Part shown: positions 30,905-43,205 of the stretch, one piece after another
Position numbering within the stretch: position 1 is the stretch's first letter
Layout of the letters: every line of letters starts with the position of its first letter
Notes under the pieces: generated by a model
The model's database searches: none
What the model saw: the letters and a program-made list of their open reading frames with translations, nothing else
Told to the model about the DNA's origin: nothing
Origin: Riptortus pedestris
Lineage: Eukaryota; Arthropoda; Insecta; Hemiptera; Alydidae
Assembly (NCBI GenBank): GCA_019009955.1
Contig: CM032233.1
Span: 63,525,001 to 63,589,000 of the forward strand
Direction of reading: 5' to 3'
DNA: 64,000 bases
Made by a program: the position numbers and the translations under genes

Positions 30905-31918
30905 AACCTTTTAATTGAAAATACTGTTGGGAATCAGAAATGCTAACAAGGATAAGATACAACGCAGGTATCGGAAAGGGACGTTACGCAGAATTAATAC
31001 AAAATCGGAACTCACTAATATCACTAAAATATGAGTATTTTGCGTGTGCTACTATTGCATTTGTTGTTTAATCATAATTTAATTAAGCAAACAAGTCACG
31101 CAATAATCAGTATTTTGCATGTTTTAAGTGCCCGTTATAAATGCTACTCCTGTATTGTTAATTCGTATTTCATTTTTTTCTTTTTAATTTTATTATAAAG
31201 TAGTAATAATTAATGATTACACAGTAATCTGGGTAGCACGGATTAAATTTTTTTACCCTCTGCAGGATTATCATCAGAATTTGATCCAAAACATTTTCGA
31301 AAGATGAAATTATATACTCTACTCAGGCTGTCGAAGAGGGCTTTATAAGCAAATAGGTCAAGTATTGAATGCAAATACAGTATTTTAAAAACGTAATCTC
31401 ATTTTATTTAAATCCTGAAGCATCATGTAAGAAATGAAAGTAAAAGAGCCAGTCCAAACCTTTTTTTCAAAAAGTCCGGTTGGAATCAAATGCGTTCGAA
31501 GTTGAAATTTAAATTTCACTCAAGATCCATTCGGACATTGCAATAGGATGCAAGGTTGGAAAAAAGGACACCATAATGAAATCCTAGTACAGTTAATATT
31601 ATGAATGATTATAAATGTTTTCCTCTAATTTCATTTATTTAATGCATATGTAATAAAGAAGACCAGGAATGCACTTAAAAACACTACGAGCCACCCAAAG
31701 ATGTTATTATAATTTGTAATGACTTCTCACTATGTTCGAACAACGGCATAACGTGTATATGACTCCAACGTATTAATTCTTTATGTTATATACTTTGCAA
31801 AGTTGTGGATAGAATTATTTTGAGATAACGCCCGGCTATAGATTTTAGAGTTGCACAACCATTGCTAGCCTTGAGCAATAAGTCAATTCGGGTAGTTAAT
31901 ACAATTAAAAGTGGTTAC
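30905..31918. other. AT-rich gene-free stretch
   Basis: Nothing recognisable; it leads directly into the 46-bp satellite. Confidence 0.5.
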
Positions 31919-32930
31919 ACGAAGCGTTGTTTACATATGCTTAAATCAGCAAATATTGGGTTAAACGAAACGTTGTTTACATATGCTTAAATCAGCATAC
32001 ATTGGGTTAAACGAAACGTTGTTTACATATGATTAAATCTGCGTACATTGGGTTGAACGAAACGTTGTTTACATATGCTTAAGTCAGGATACATTGGGTT
32101 AAACGAAACGTTGTTTACATATGCTTAAATCAGCAAATATTGGGTTAAACGAAACGTTGTTTACATATGCTTAAATCAGCATACATTGGGTTAAACGAAA
32201 CGTTGTTTACATATGCTTAAATCAGCATGCATTGGGTTAAACGAAACGTTGTTTACATATGCTTAAATCAGCAAATATTGGGTTAAACGAAACGTTGTTT
32301 ACATATGCTTAAATCAGCATGCATTGGGTTAATTGAAACGTTGTTTACAAATGCTTAAATCAGTATGCATTGGGTTAAACGAAACGTTGTTTACATATGC
32401 TTAAATCAGCATACATTGGGTTAAACGAAACGTTGTTTACATATGCTTAAATCAGCATACATTGGGTTAAACGGAACGTTGTTTGAGTATGCTTAAATCA
32501 GCATACATTGGGTTAAACGAAGCGTTGTTTACATATGCTTAAATCAGCCTACATTGGGTTAAACGAAACGTTGTTTACGTATGCTTAAATCAGCATACAT
32601 TGGGTTAAACGAAACGTTGTTTATGTATGCTTAAATCAGCTTACATTGGGTTAAACGAAACGTTGTTTACATATGCTTAAATCAGCATACATTGGGTTAA
32701 ACGAAACGTTGTTTACATATGCTTAAATCAGCATACATTGGGTTAAACGAAACGTTGTTTACATATGCTTAAATCAGCATACATTGGGTTAAACGAAACG
32801 TTGTTTACATATGATTAAATCAGCATACATTGGGTTAAACGAAACGTTGTTTACATATGCTTAAACCAGCATACATTGGGTTAAACGAAACGTTGTTTAC
32901 GTATGCTTAAACCAGCATACATTGAGTTAA
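31919..32930. repeat. 46-bp tandem satellite, 22 units
   Basis: The unit begins ACGAAACGTTGTTTACATAT, continues GCTTAAATCAGCATACATTG and ends GGTTAA. The period is exactly 46, and 1012 bases give 22.0 units. Most variation is at CAGCAAATATT versus CAGCATACATT and at ACATATG versus ACGTATG. AACGTT inside each unit is self-complementary. 46 is not a multiple of 3, so no frame persists. Confidence 0.97.
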
Positions 32931-32934
32931 ACGA

Positions 32935-33550
32935 CATCGACCTGTCATCTAAATACTAAAATTTCCACTAGGCCAAAACCAGTGCTTCATTGATAATTTA
33001 AGTACCATACAAATTTCCATCAAACTGCATACAAATATTCAATCCGAGCAATTCGTTACCTTTGCGTGCAAGAAAAGAGAAAGATTTATTGTTTCCTTTA
33101 TAGTCAACTTCTTTAAATAAATTTACTTGCAAATCAGCGCGTTCAAAGGCTGTGAGTCGATTACTGCTTCGCGATGTAAATTTATCTTTAGGCCATCCCG
33201 ATCATTTAGAAAACAACGTACGTGATCTGAGGCTAGTGAGAGAGGCTTTACTTAAGATTCTTAAGAGCCGACTGGAGATAAGGTTAAAAGACCCGCATAG
33301 GCGGTGAACAAAAGACAACTAGAAAAATACTTCTGCCACATTTCAATAGATAAGGAGATGCGAAAGTCAGTATTTGTTCTCTATTTAGTTACCTAGGAAG
33401 AATAAAAAGATCCTATAAAATGCTAGACACTAAACAGCAATTACTAACTAACATTAAATATATCGCAGAGCCAAGAATCAAATTCAAATTATCCATCATT
33501 ATTTTAGTTGATCTATAGCCTGCAATTGCTTTACTAAACAATGTTTCTCA
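32935..33550. other. Gene-free stretch
   Basis: Moderately AT-rich with no recognisable feature. Confidence 0.5.
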
Positions 33551-33553
33551 TTT

Positions 33554-34056
33554 TTAGCAGATTTCCCTTAAGGGAAATCAGCTTTTGAGGTTGTACTCAT
33601 GACGCGATTGTCAAACATTTTCTTCAAATGTCCATCGATCCTACCCAGGAGATGACGAAAATGAGGTACGTTCAAAATTTTATATATATATATATATATG
33701 TCTGTTAACGCTCGAGTGGTTGCAATTTTCGTTTGATCGTTACCAAACTCGTTATTGAAGAGGCTTATGTAAAAATAATGATCAAGTTCGTTAATGGCTG
33801 AAATTGAACTAGAGGGGGGGGTTTAAATGGGAGGATTTTCGAAAACTCGAAAAATCTCCGTTACTATACGTCGGATCGACAAATTGTACAAAATGAATCT
33901 TATTGGAAATTAAATTTACTATAAATAGTTTCCGTCAAGAGCTAGTTTGGCCATTTCCGTAACTGTTCGGGTCTCTATTCTGAAATTTCTCTATTGTAAA
34001 ACTTCACATTGGAAATCTGCTTACTTTACGCAGCCCCTGCGTGACACGGACTTTTC
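33554..34056 (+). mobile_element. Helentron-like element, subfamily II, well preserved ends
   Basis: The 5' end is TTAGCAGATTTCCCTTAAGG followed by GAAATCAGC (a short palindrome), then GTACTCATGACGCG, CTACCCAGGAGATGACG, (TA)n at 33680-33699 and GTCTGTTAACGCTCGAG. The 3' half has GCTAGTTTGGCCATTTCCG and CTATTGTAAAACTTCAC. The 3' end shows GGAAATCTGCTTA, the hairpin ACGCAGCCCCTGCGT, then GACACGGACTTTT. The terminal 5' AGCAGATTTCC is matched by a subterminal inverted GGAAATCTGCT, so the inverted repeats are asymmetric, as known for Helentron/DINE-1 elements. Confidence 0.85.
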
Positions 34057-34404
34057 TATTTTTAACATAAAATATCTTAATGTATGAATTTTTTCTCTTC
34101 ATGATTTTTCTCAAGCTTAGCCTGCGGGACACACAGCCGTTCCTGTTAAACGTTATTCCGTTATATTTTATTTCGTGGTTAATTGAAGAAAGAATCACAT
34201 ATTGTGTTTAGAAAATGCGAAGATAACAAGTTATTACTGAGGAGTTTGAAATTATATAGTATATTTTTCTTCAGGGTGCAGAAAAACGGGGAGAAAGACG
34301 ACTTTCAACTTTTATTCCCTTTGATAATGATAAAAACACCAATCCTTCAAATTTTAATATATGTACATGAGTATGTATTTATTTAATTTATACTTACTAT
34401 TTGT

Positions 34405-34570
34405 CACTATAGTCCATGAAGGACCTTCGCCTCTGTTATCATAGTCCATTCAGTGTAATGAACAAGTGATCCTCCAATTGCAAAATTCTAGCAATGTCCA
34501 CTAGGCATATTTCAGATCATCCAACCAACTCTGCCTGGGACTTCCTCTCATCCTCACCTATTCTTATGGT
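34405..34570 (-). pseudogene. Remnant of non-LTR retrotransposon C-terminus
   Basis: On the minus strand GGAAGTCCCAGGCAGAGTTGG gives Gly-Ser-Pro-Arg-Gln-Ser-Trp-Leu-Asp-Asp-Leu. I recognise this as the G(R/S)PR-x-x-W-x-D(D/E) block near the end of many LINE-encoded polymerase proteins. Downstream in the same frame come stops and then Glu-Gly-Pro-Ser-Trp-Thr-Ile-Val, which also fits the extreme C-terminus of such ORFs. Several stops show it is dead. The clade is not assignable. Confidence 0.55.
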
Positions 34571-35029
34571 CAATACAGAATCTTTGGATGTATTCATTCA
34601 CAAAAATCTCAAAACATAGATATTACATTGTCATTAGTGAATTCACAATCGGGTATTAAATGCTAGAGAATGAAAGTCATTAATGCAGTATAATATTCAC
34701 ATAGGACAGAGATTTGTTGAGAAAAGAGCATTTCCTATTTTTAGGTAAGAGGATAACTCATAAAGTAAATCGTCATTTATATAACATAATTTGTTTACTC
34801 CGTCATTCAAGAGCATAAAAATAATAGCAATTTTAAATTTCTTTAGGAAATCGTAATCACCAAGGACTCCCAAAAATTATATTCAGAATACTTCAAAAAT
34901 AAATATTTAAGTGAAATAAGAACCATCATCAAACAAAGCCAATAGTTCATTATTACACCCTCCGTTTATAATGGATTATCATTACAAAACTGCCTAATTA
35001 GCGCATGCGTTTACAAAAGGAGCTACTAA

Positions 35030-35350
35030 AGTCGAATACGCACCCTGCCCCAGTTTTATTACTACCACTGGATGGCATAGATTTTGATGATAGATCTATA
35101 GTGTGGTGACTGTAAATGGGCGCCGAGCCAGCTGTTGTCTTTGTAGATTCCAGGAGTTGAAAGTTACTCCGTTTGATTTACACTAGCTTCGCCCCATGTT
35201 TACAGCACATCTGAAGTACTCCGTTAATGAATGATGACAACGTCTGAGTCAGAATTGTACTTTCAGAAGAAGTGTCATCACCTCACGTAGTCGTCTTTTA
35301 CGACAAATTGTGTGGGTGAACGGCCTCAAAGTGGTAGTTGAAATGTATCC
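35030..35350. other. GC-richer stretch, nothing recognised
   Basis: Complex sequence with GGGCGCCGAGCCAGCTG and GAACGGCCTCAAAG, without a coding frame of note. Confidence 0.25.
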
Positions 35351-35456
35351 CTGCAATTTGACTGTGCACTAAGATTTGCGTATTGAAATAAAATATTCCC
35401 CAATTTTGTCATTAATGTATTCCCAACTATCGATATGCAGAAATAATAAAGTTTTA

Positions 35457-36073
35457 TTAGCAGATTTCCCTTAAGAGAAAGCTCGTAATTCCCTTAAGCT
35501 ATAGAGGTCGTACTCATGGTGGGATTTTCGAAAATACTCCTCAAATGTCCATCGATACTACCCAGGAGATGACGAAAATGATGTCCGTTCCAAATTAATT
35601 ATATATATATATATATATATCTGTTAACGCTCTAGAGGTCTCGAAATTTTTGCTTGATCGTAACCAAACTCCATATTTAAATGTTTTATGAATCGGACCA
35701 GGGAGAAGGGGGGGTTAGAGGGGAGAATTTTCGAATATTCGTAATATCTCCGATACTGTACGTTGGATCGAAAATTTGTATAGAACCAATCTTATTGGAA
35801 TTTAAACGGTCTATAACTGTTGTTATGTGCATGTTTTCATTATCTTGAATATTAACCGAGATATTTGCGTTCTTTAGTTTTCCGCCTTCAGTAAACCCCC
35901 GCTCCTACTAATGTCATATCAACAATAAGCTTTTATATTACGAAGCACTTTATTTGAAGCCTAAATAACAAATATTGTTCTCATTGAACTTTTACGTCAT
36001 GAGATAAATGCAAATACGGGACGCAAGTGGGAAATCTGCTTAGTTTACGGAGCTGCTGCGTAACGGACTTTTT
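35457..36073 (+). mobile_element. Helentron-like element, subfamily I
   Basis: The 5' end is TTAGCAGATTTCCCTTAAG. Then come CTACCCAGGAGATGACG, a (TA)n tract at 35601-35621, CTGTTAACGCTCTAGAGG, TATAGAACCAATCTTATTGG and AATATTAACCGAGATATTTG. The 3' half is of the TTCAGTAAACCCCC / GAACTTTTACGTCATGAG type. The end is GGGAAATCTGCTTAGTTTAC, a mutated hairpin and GTAACGGACTTTTT. Confidence 0.85.
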
Positions 36074-36074
36074 A

Positions 36075-36660
36075 ATCTCATCTCTGCCTCTTCATATTCT
36101 AGGAACGTAATAATAGTATAAATTTTCCAATTTATTTCAGAAGATAAAAATCGTTCATTTATATCAAGAAATATATTTTGATTGGAAAACATATTTAACA
36201 AACTTCTCCGCTAAACAAAATATGGAATAAGAGAAGACACGCCAATTTATCTATTTTTACTACTTAAGACGGACTGTATGGACCGTAATTCTTATTTCTT
36301 CATAGGAATTCGTGATCGTAAACAATTTACCAATACCAATGAGAGCTCTAATACTCGTTGCTGTTCAAAATAATGATTTTCTTACAACATAAATTGTGAT
36401 ATGTGCAATGAGCTTTTGTGGTTACCAGACAAGCAACGATCCGATCTAGGATACCTTCATTATCCTGCCTCGGGTTTTTTTTATATTTATTTTTATTAAT
36501 GGTTAATAACTTTTTGTTAAAGCGCTCGCAATTACTCTAGAGGTATTCGTAGGAACCCGTAGCAAATTAGAAGAGCAATATAACCTACCCTTTCATCGTA
36601 ATTAATTAAATACACCAGAGGTATTTCAAGCCGAGCCACTTGCGGCTTCAGCGGCTGATG
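36075..36660. other. AT-rich gene-free stretch
   Basis: Nothing recognisable between the Helentron-like copy and the satellite. Confidence 0.45.
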
Positions 36661-36664
36661 AGAG

Positions 36665-37930
36665 AACATTTCATCCGCGACTATGTAGATAGTTAATGTT
36701 CTTAGTAACATTTCGTCCGCAATTATATAGATAGTTAATGTTCAATGGCAACATTCCGCCCTCGATTATGAAGATAGTTAATGTGCTTGATAAGATTTGG
36801 TCCACGATTATATAGATAGTTAAATTCAATGGCAACATTCCGCCCTCGATGATGAAGATAGTTAATGTGCTTGATAAGATTTGGTCCACGATTATGTAGA
36901 TAGTTAAATTCAATGGCAACATTCCGCCCTCGATGATGAAGATAGTTAATGTGCTTGATAAGATTTGGTCCACGATTATATAGATAGTTAAATTCAATGG
37001 CAACATTCCGCCCTCGATGATGAAGATAGTTAATGTGCTTGATAAGATTTGGTCCACGATTATGTAGATAGTTGAATTCAATGGCAACATTCCGCCCTCG
37101 ATGATGAAGATAGTTAATGTGATTGATAAGATTTGGTCCACGATTATGTAGATAGTTAAATTCAATGGCAACATTCCGCCCTCGATGATGAAGATAGTTA
37201 ATGTGCTTGATAAGATTTGGTCCACGATTATATAGATAGTTAAATTCAATGGCAACATTCCGCCCTCGATGATGAAGATAGTTAATGTGCTTGATAAGAT
37301 TTGGTCCACGATTATATAGATAGTTAAATTCAATGGCAACATTCCGCCCTCGATGATGAAGATAGTTAATGTGCTTGATAAGATTTGGTCCACGATTATG
37401 TAGATAATTAAATTCAATGGCAACATTCCGCCTTCGATAATGAAGATAGTTAATGTGCTTGATAAGATTTGGTCCACGATTATGTAGATAGTTAAATTCA
37501 ATGGCAACATTCCGCCCTCGATGATGAAGATAGTTAATGTGCTTGATAAGATTTGGTCCACGATTATGTATATAAATAACGTTCTTGATAACATTTCGTA
37601 AAGATGATGTAGATAGTTAATGTATAATGACAACATTCCGCCCTCGATTATGTAGATAGTTAATGTTCTTGATAACATCCTCGATTATGTAGATAGTTAA
37701 TGTTCTTGATAACATCCTCGATTATGTAGATAGTTAATGTTCTTGATAACATCCTCGATTATGTAGATAGTTAATGTTCTTGATAACATCCTCGATTATG
37801 TAGATAGTTAATGTTCAATGACAACATTCCGTCCTCGATTATTTAGATAGTTACTATGTTGATAACATTTGGTCCGCAATTATGTAGATAGTTAATGATA
37901 TTGATCAAATTTTGGTCTCGATTATGTAAG
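36665..37930. repeat. Higher-order satellite: 42-bp monomers in 84-bp dimers, flanked by 37-bp units
   Basis: The core has ten copies of GCTTGATAAGATTTGGTCC (GATTGATAAG in one) at exact 84-base spacing from 36785 to 37541. Each 84-bp unit is two related 42-bp halves, one with TTCAATGGCAACATTCCGCC, the other with GTGCTTGATAAGATTTGGTC, both ending GATAG. To the right (about 37640-37805) simpler 37-bp units with CCTCGATTATGTAGATAG repeat about four times. The left edge has looser monomers. Because 84 and 42 are multiples of 3, a 335-codon minus-strand frame (36671-37678) stays open with a 28-residue hydrophobic period; I treat it as non-coding. Confidence 0.95.
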
Positions 37931-38177
37931 TACTATAGTTCTCTAAAGTCGTGTAAATGATCAGCGTTAAGTATACAACTGTTGTATATTCAGCGATTTA
38001 TTGGTCCGTCCGAGGGAACAGACTAGAGAGAAGTCAAATTATGATGATTATAATTGGGCATAATTTATTCTTTGTTTATTCAGTGAATTAAATATTATAA
38101 CTGCCTTTAGTCATTTCCCATTTTAACTTTAAAAAAAAAACACAACGACCGTACTGCGTATGGGGATATATTACTTT

Positions 38178-38227
38178 TAGTACATTTCCCTTAAGGGTAA
38201 TCTGCATGGCAAAAATGAGGCCATCTC

Positions 38228-38275
<48 letters not shown>

Positions 38276-38735
38276 TTGTCTGTTACCGCTCTAGTGGTCG
38301 ACATTTTTATCTTATGGTTACCTAACTTCATATATAATCGTTTAATGTGAAAAGAAATATGAAGTTCGTTATCGGTTGAAATCGGACCCGTGAGAGGAGG
38401 AGAATTTCGACAATTCGAAATATCTCCATTATACTTTGGATCGAAAAAGATTATATAATTTAAAGCAATATAATCTTATTGCAAATGTAATGTTCTATAA
38501 ATGTTGTTCTATACATATTTTCTGTACCATGATTATTAACCGAGATATTTGTAATTTTTAGTTTTCTGCTTTCAGTAAAACCCCACTCCTGCTCATGTCA
38601 TATTAACATTAAGCCGTTATGACATAAAGCACTCCATTTGAATCCTAAATACCAAGTATTGTTATCATTGACCTTTTACTTTTCGAGATAAATGCAAATA
38701 CGTGACGATAGTAGAAATCGGCTTAGTTAGCACAG
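38178..38735 (+). mobile_element. Helentron-like element, subfamily I, 3' hairpin lost
   Basis: Opens AGTACATTTCCCTTAAGG and continues through AAAATGAGGCC to (TA)n at 38234-38270 and GTCTGTTACCGCTCTAGTGG. The 3' half is the TTCAGTAAAACCCC / CTTTTACTTTTCGAG type. The end AGAAATCGGCTTAGTTAGCAC is followed by unrelated sequence, so the terminal hairpin is missing. The segment between the 5' terminus and the microsatellite is also partly deleted. Confidence 0.78.
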
Positions 38736-39179
38736 AAGAAGAAATTAACCTTGAAGAAATGGTCGCAATAAAGTTTCTAGTTTACTAACATCGTCCCTCT
38801 GTGGCATTTGATTCACTCTAAACATCTAACTAGTGATTGAATTTCCAATTAAATGCTAGCAACAGCTGGTTCTTATTTGATAGACCTTATGAAATAATTA
38901 AAAATTAATGTTTGGCTGCCCTACTTTTCTGGATCTTTTTTGGTTTAAATCCCTTAATCAGAAGAATGAGTTAATTTCTCTAAATTTTGGTGCAATTACT
39001 TGATCTGTGTAAACCTTGTGTGGGAGGAAAAAATGGTTTTTTTTACACGTGTTCAAAATAAACATAATCAGAGGAATGTATAGCGATGTAAAAAATTTGG
39101 TTACATATGGGACCAATTTTTTCTCCATACTCCTCCTTTTTTCTTGCAGGCATTTATGAATCCTTGAACCGTCATCTGT

Positions 39180-39600
39180 GAGCCTCTTACCCGCGGGTTG
39201 GAGGGAATTGTCCCCAGAATAAGAGAGGACACCTTCGTGCTGGAGTAAATTGAAGTAGCTGAATAGGAGCTTGAAATTGCCAGCGGTAGATGAGCCTAAT
39301 CAATCCTGCAGGTAGGCAGAGACGGCAGCTCTGTCTCCATCGGCCAATATCAAAATAATACTTCCGTTCATGCACAAGAGAGTGGTCTAACTATCTATCA
39401 TTACTGACATAATAACATATCTCATGGCTGGGCGGGGGTTGCACGCGAGTAATGCGGCTAGCATCTCCACCAGCCGATCCTAGGTTCGACGACAAAAACT
39501 CGGCCATCATTCGTCAGATTTAAACTTCCGTTGCCCGGGGCAAATCCGGCCCGTCATTCACAAGTGTTCGAAGTCACATTGCTCAACGCAACTAACTGAG
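39180..39600. other. GC-richer island, possibly with a tRNA-like segment
   Basis: 39187-39375 is near 50% GC without a convincing protein. 39427-39500 contains GGCTGGGCGGGGGTTGCACG and CCTAGGTTCGACGAC, the latter resembling a box B, so part may be a SINE head. Neither reading is strong. Confidence 0.3.
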
Positions 39601-39879
39601 TAAAAGAATTAGGTTGGCATTGAACTATCGAAGAACATTGACATTTTGATCAAATATACTCGTAGACTTCTACGTTCCTTGTCAATATTACAATCGAGGT
39701 CTTCGGGTATTCCTGTTTCTGACCAGTGTCAGAGAAAGCCCTGAGGAAGCTAAAGGTATGTCATATTTTGATCAATGTTCTTGACTGAAATTACACTCTA
39801 CAATAACACACAACTCCAGATACCCTTTTTAATTGGGCAAGACCAGAAGTAAATTAATGATGCAGTTTTCATTTAAACT

Positions 39880-41215
39880 GGTTGATGGCTGCCATTGTGC
39901 TCTTTATGTAGCCAACGGACGGTAAATTGTCTAACCGATTTGCCCTGCAACCGAATTCTTCCCACCCTCCCCTGATTTAATGATTTATTGTTGGAAAGTC
40001 TCACTTTGAAAACGAAAACCACTGCATTTCCGTCAGACCCTCTTGCTTCCTTTGTTTGTTTCCCTAAAAATCAGGGATGCCAGTCCTTATTGATACAACG
40101 GCAACGATATCATACAAGGCCATTGATCAATAATAATTCAGCAATGAAATATAAATTTCATAAAAGAAGATACGCTCATTTGTAGGTAGATGAAAATAGT
40201 ATTATGTTATCAGTTAATTGTCGCTGACAAACACTCAGTAATATTTATTCTATCATATTCATCAGGAAATGTTACAAAACTTTAAACATAAAAGAATAGG
40301 AATAGATTACCATTCTGCGTACTTTCTATTTTCACTTGCTGTTTAGAAATCACTGATTCACCATCTTTATGCGAGGTACTGTCCCGACATTCATCACGTT
40401 CTGACGTGAGTGTGATTCTAAATTACCAGTGGATATTTCTATAGATAACCGACTGTAGGTGTACCAATATACATCAATTAAGCCAAAATACTCTCAAATA
40501 TGTAAAATGTTTTTATGACATGTGAGAGAAGTTTCTTCTTGGATCATTTCAATCACCTCATTTATTTATCAATGGAAGTGGGATTTCATTAATCCAACTT
40601 GTATTATGTATATATAAATAGTCTGCTTCACATTGATATAACAATGATTAAATGTGATTTAGAAATGTTAATCGTATGTAGTTCAATAACAACTATAGTA
40701 ATAAATATGTCGATATTTTCTTACATTCAACTACTTACACTGTAATAAATCCGTTTTAAATTTTCTTGGCATTTTCATCAATTTAGTAATTCCACTATTA
40801 ATTTTGAAGTTTCAATAATTTCTTTATGAGTATCTAATATTTCATGTCTATACATTGCACTCATTCAGTATACATATATGTTGTTAGGAATAAACTAAAA
40901 ATGATGCAAAATCGTTATCTAGTCTTGCCAGCAACTGTACGCAACTCCATGCGTGAACGGTTGTATGTGATACAATTTATGCTCAGTGGAACTATTAGCG
41001 TAACAGGCGCAGTAAAATCTTACTTTTTTCTCCCACGAAGGTCTTATATCTTCCCTTTATTGTCCATGAAGTATTTTGTATGTTTTTTATACGTTAGTCG
41101 ATAAATGCATGTATAAAAAATAACACAAGATATAAATCATTGGTATTATATACCTATTTCTAATTAGCTATTTGAAATATTGTTCAATAAACTAAGTGCT
41201 AGGAGTTATAATTGT
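39880..41215. other. Gene-free stretch
   Basis: 39880-40100 is GC-richer (CCAACGGACGGTAAATTG, CCCTGCAACCGAATTC); the rest is AT-rich. An 86-codon frame at 40844 lacks similarity. Confidence 0.35.
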
Positions 41216-41219
41216 TAGG

Positions 41220-41900
41220 TTAGTGAGGCCACTGGAAACACAGCTGGATTCCCTGTTCTATTCCAGGCTTCAGCTCCAAAGGGAGACCCCTCAGACAGTT
41301 GGCATGCGAAGTTATTAAGGTTGAAACACGCCTTAATATACAGACTATGTTTAGAATTACTTAAAAAAAAAATAAAAGTCCAGCTCTGTGGCGTTAAAAT
41401 TCAAAGGGTTTGGGGTGACCCCCCTTCGAGTAAATCATAGCTACAAAGTAGATATGTTCAGTGGAGTAGTGGGGGGAGAGCATTGAAAGATTTGTTATAT
41501 AGGGAATACGTGACTTCGGGCAGAGCCGGCTCGACAAAGACCAGTCATATTTCGTTGCAGGCAATTCATCCTCAAGGCGTTTCCTTACATGTTAGTCTTG
41601 CCGGAGCTCAGGTGTTTGACGTCGTTCATATTTCCCAATAAAGAGGTCCTTCTGCTCTACGTGACAATCTCTGTTGCAAGCTTGCTTTTTTTATCTTTCT
41701 TCTTGGCTCCTGCGTGCGACCTCTTATCCTCGCTGGAAGTAGTTTACTTAGAAATGGACAGGCTTACTCGAGCCCACAATGTTGCAGACTAAGAAAATGG
41801 AATAAGTCTGGGATCTGCGTCACCTCCAGGATAAGCTCCAGACAGTCTGGTGAATGTCCAGCTGGTGCCGTCTGGAGTATAATTCATTAGGCACTTCAAA
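41220..41900. other. GC-richer island, candidate conserved non-coding element
   Basis: Long complex sequence, including CTGGATTCCCTGTTCTATTCC, CCGGAGCTCAGGTG and GTCCAGCTGGTGCCGTCTGG, inside AT-rich DNA. The 67-codon + frame at 41589 is hydrophobic but unrecognised and has no exon signals I can vouch for. Confidence 0.3.
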
Positions 41901-41904
41901 GATG

Positions 41905-43205
41905 TAAAACTTACAGTATTCCATCTGCTCTACCATTATGCTCAGACATATGTACATCTGTCAAGAAAGCAGATGGGTAGTAAAATATTTCTGAAAAGTA
42001 AAATATTTCTATAATTGATAACATAGGTCAAAACTCTTAGAAGAGACATATATTGAAATTAATGTTTCACACTTTTTATTCAATTGTTTCCCGGAAGCTA
42101 CAAAAGTCTTGCACAATGAAATATTGTCTCCTCATGGAAAACTTTCTTTGGGCCACCAACTCTTTGAAGCTGATATAAAGACGCGGAATGGGGGAGAGTT
42201 TTCTGCTAAAATAATACATAGCTTCAAAAATCACTATGCATTATTATTTGACTATTTATAAGTAAATTGAATATGACCTGTAGTTTCGGTAATGTACAAT
42301 AGTAATTAATGAATGGTTTCAAAGTAATTAAATAGAAAAGAAACAATTCTAATTTCTTTAGCAAGAGTCTAATAAATGCGGTACTTAAATGACTAATCTC
42401 TGTTTCTTTTTGTTTCAGTTATTAGATTTTGAAACTGTATTTAGGTTTTGTTTTATTTTAGTTTTCCTGATTTTTTTCTCCTCAGAATTATGTCATAATT
42501 GAAAGCATGATCGTGGGCAAGAGATAAAGCTATCCATTTCGTCTAAATATAGAGAAAATATTCTCTCTCAGAGTACAATGTACTCTTTTTGTAAAAGTAG
42601 CCATAACTCCCCTATATATGATTTGTCAAAATGTAAAGAGCTTAATTGTTATCTAATTATGCATAGGTCATTTTGAGCTAACGTTAACTTCTCATTTTGT
42701 AATTTTTTGGATATATTTAACGGATGCCTTTTTATTTTAAACATAATTCACTAAAAATCTTATAAATTTAAATTTTATAATCATTGTATTAAAGATTAAA
42801 TCCATTATTTATCTTGATTTAAAGGATATCCTACTTTTTGTAAATCAGAAAACATAAATAAGATAATCTCTCAAGAACCCATCATCATAATCATCATAAT
42901 AGTCTGAACTGATCAATAATTAAAAAAAAAACAACTACAACGATTATGTTTATTTTATTCTTCCCTACATGATTCTTGCCTCGTAGGGCATGTCATCAGA
43001 AGGTCAGACATAATAACTAAATTTTGTTTCAAATTCTCATAACTGTAACCTTTCTCTCGGGGTTAACTGATGAAAATTAATGTGGCTAATCTTCCATCAG
43101 CTTCAGCCTTCAGTTAGAGTAAATTATATATTAAGGTCACATAGTAAGTAGTAGAATTTAAAAAAAAAATGGTTGTTTTTAAAGTGTTCATTTAAACATT
43201 AGTAT
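41905..43205. other. AT-rich gene-free stretch
   Basis: No feature recognised. Confidence 0.5.

Noticed and set aside
31919..32930. CRISPR array
   Set aside because: The whole 46-bp unit repeats with no unique spacers, in eukaryotic DNA; it is a satellite.
36671..37678. 335-codon minus-strand open frame
   Set aside because: It coincides with an 84-bp satellite whose period is a multiple of 3; no coding context or family resemblance.
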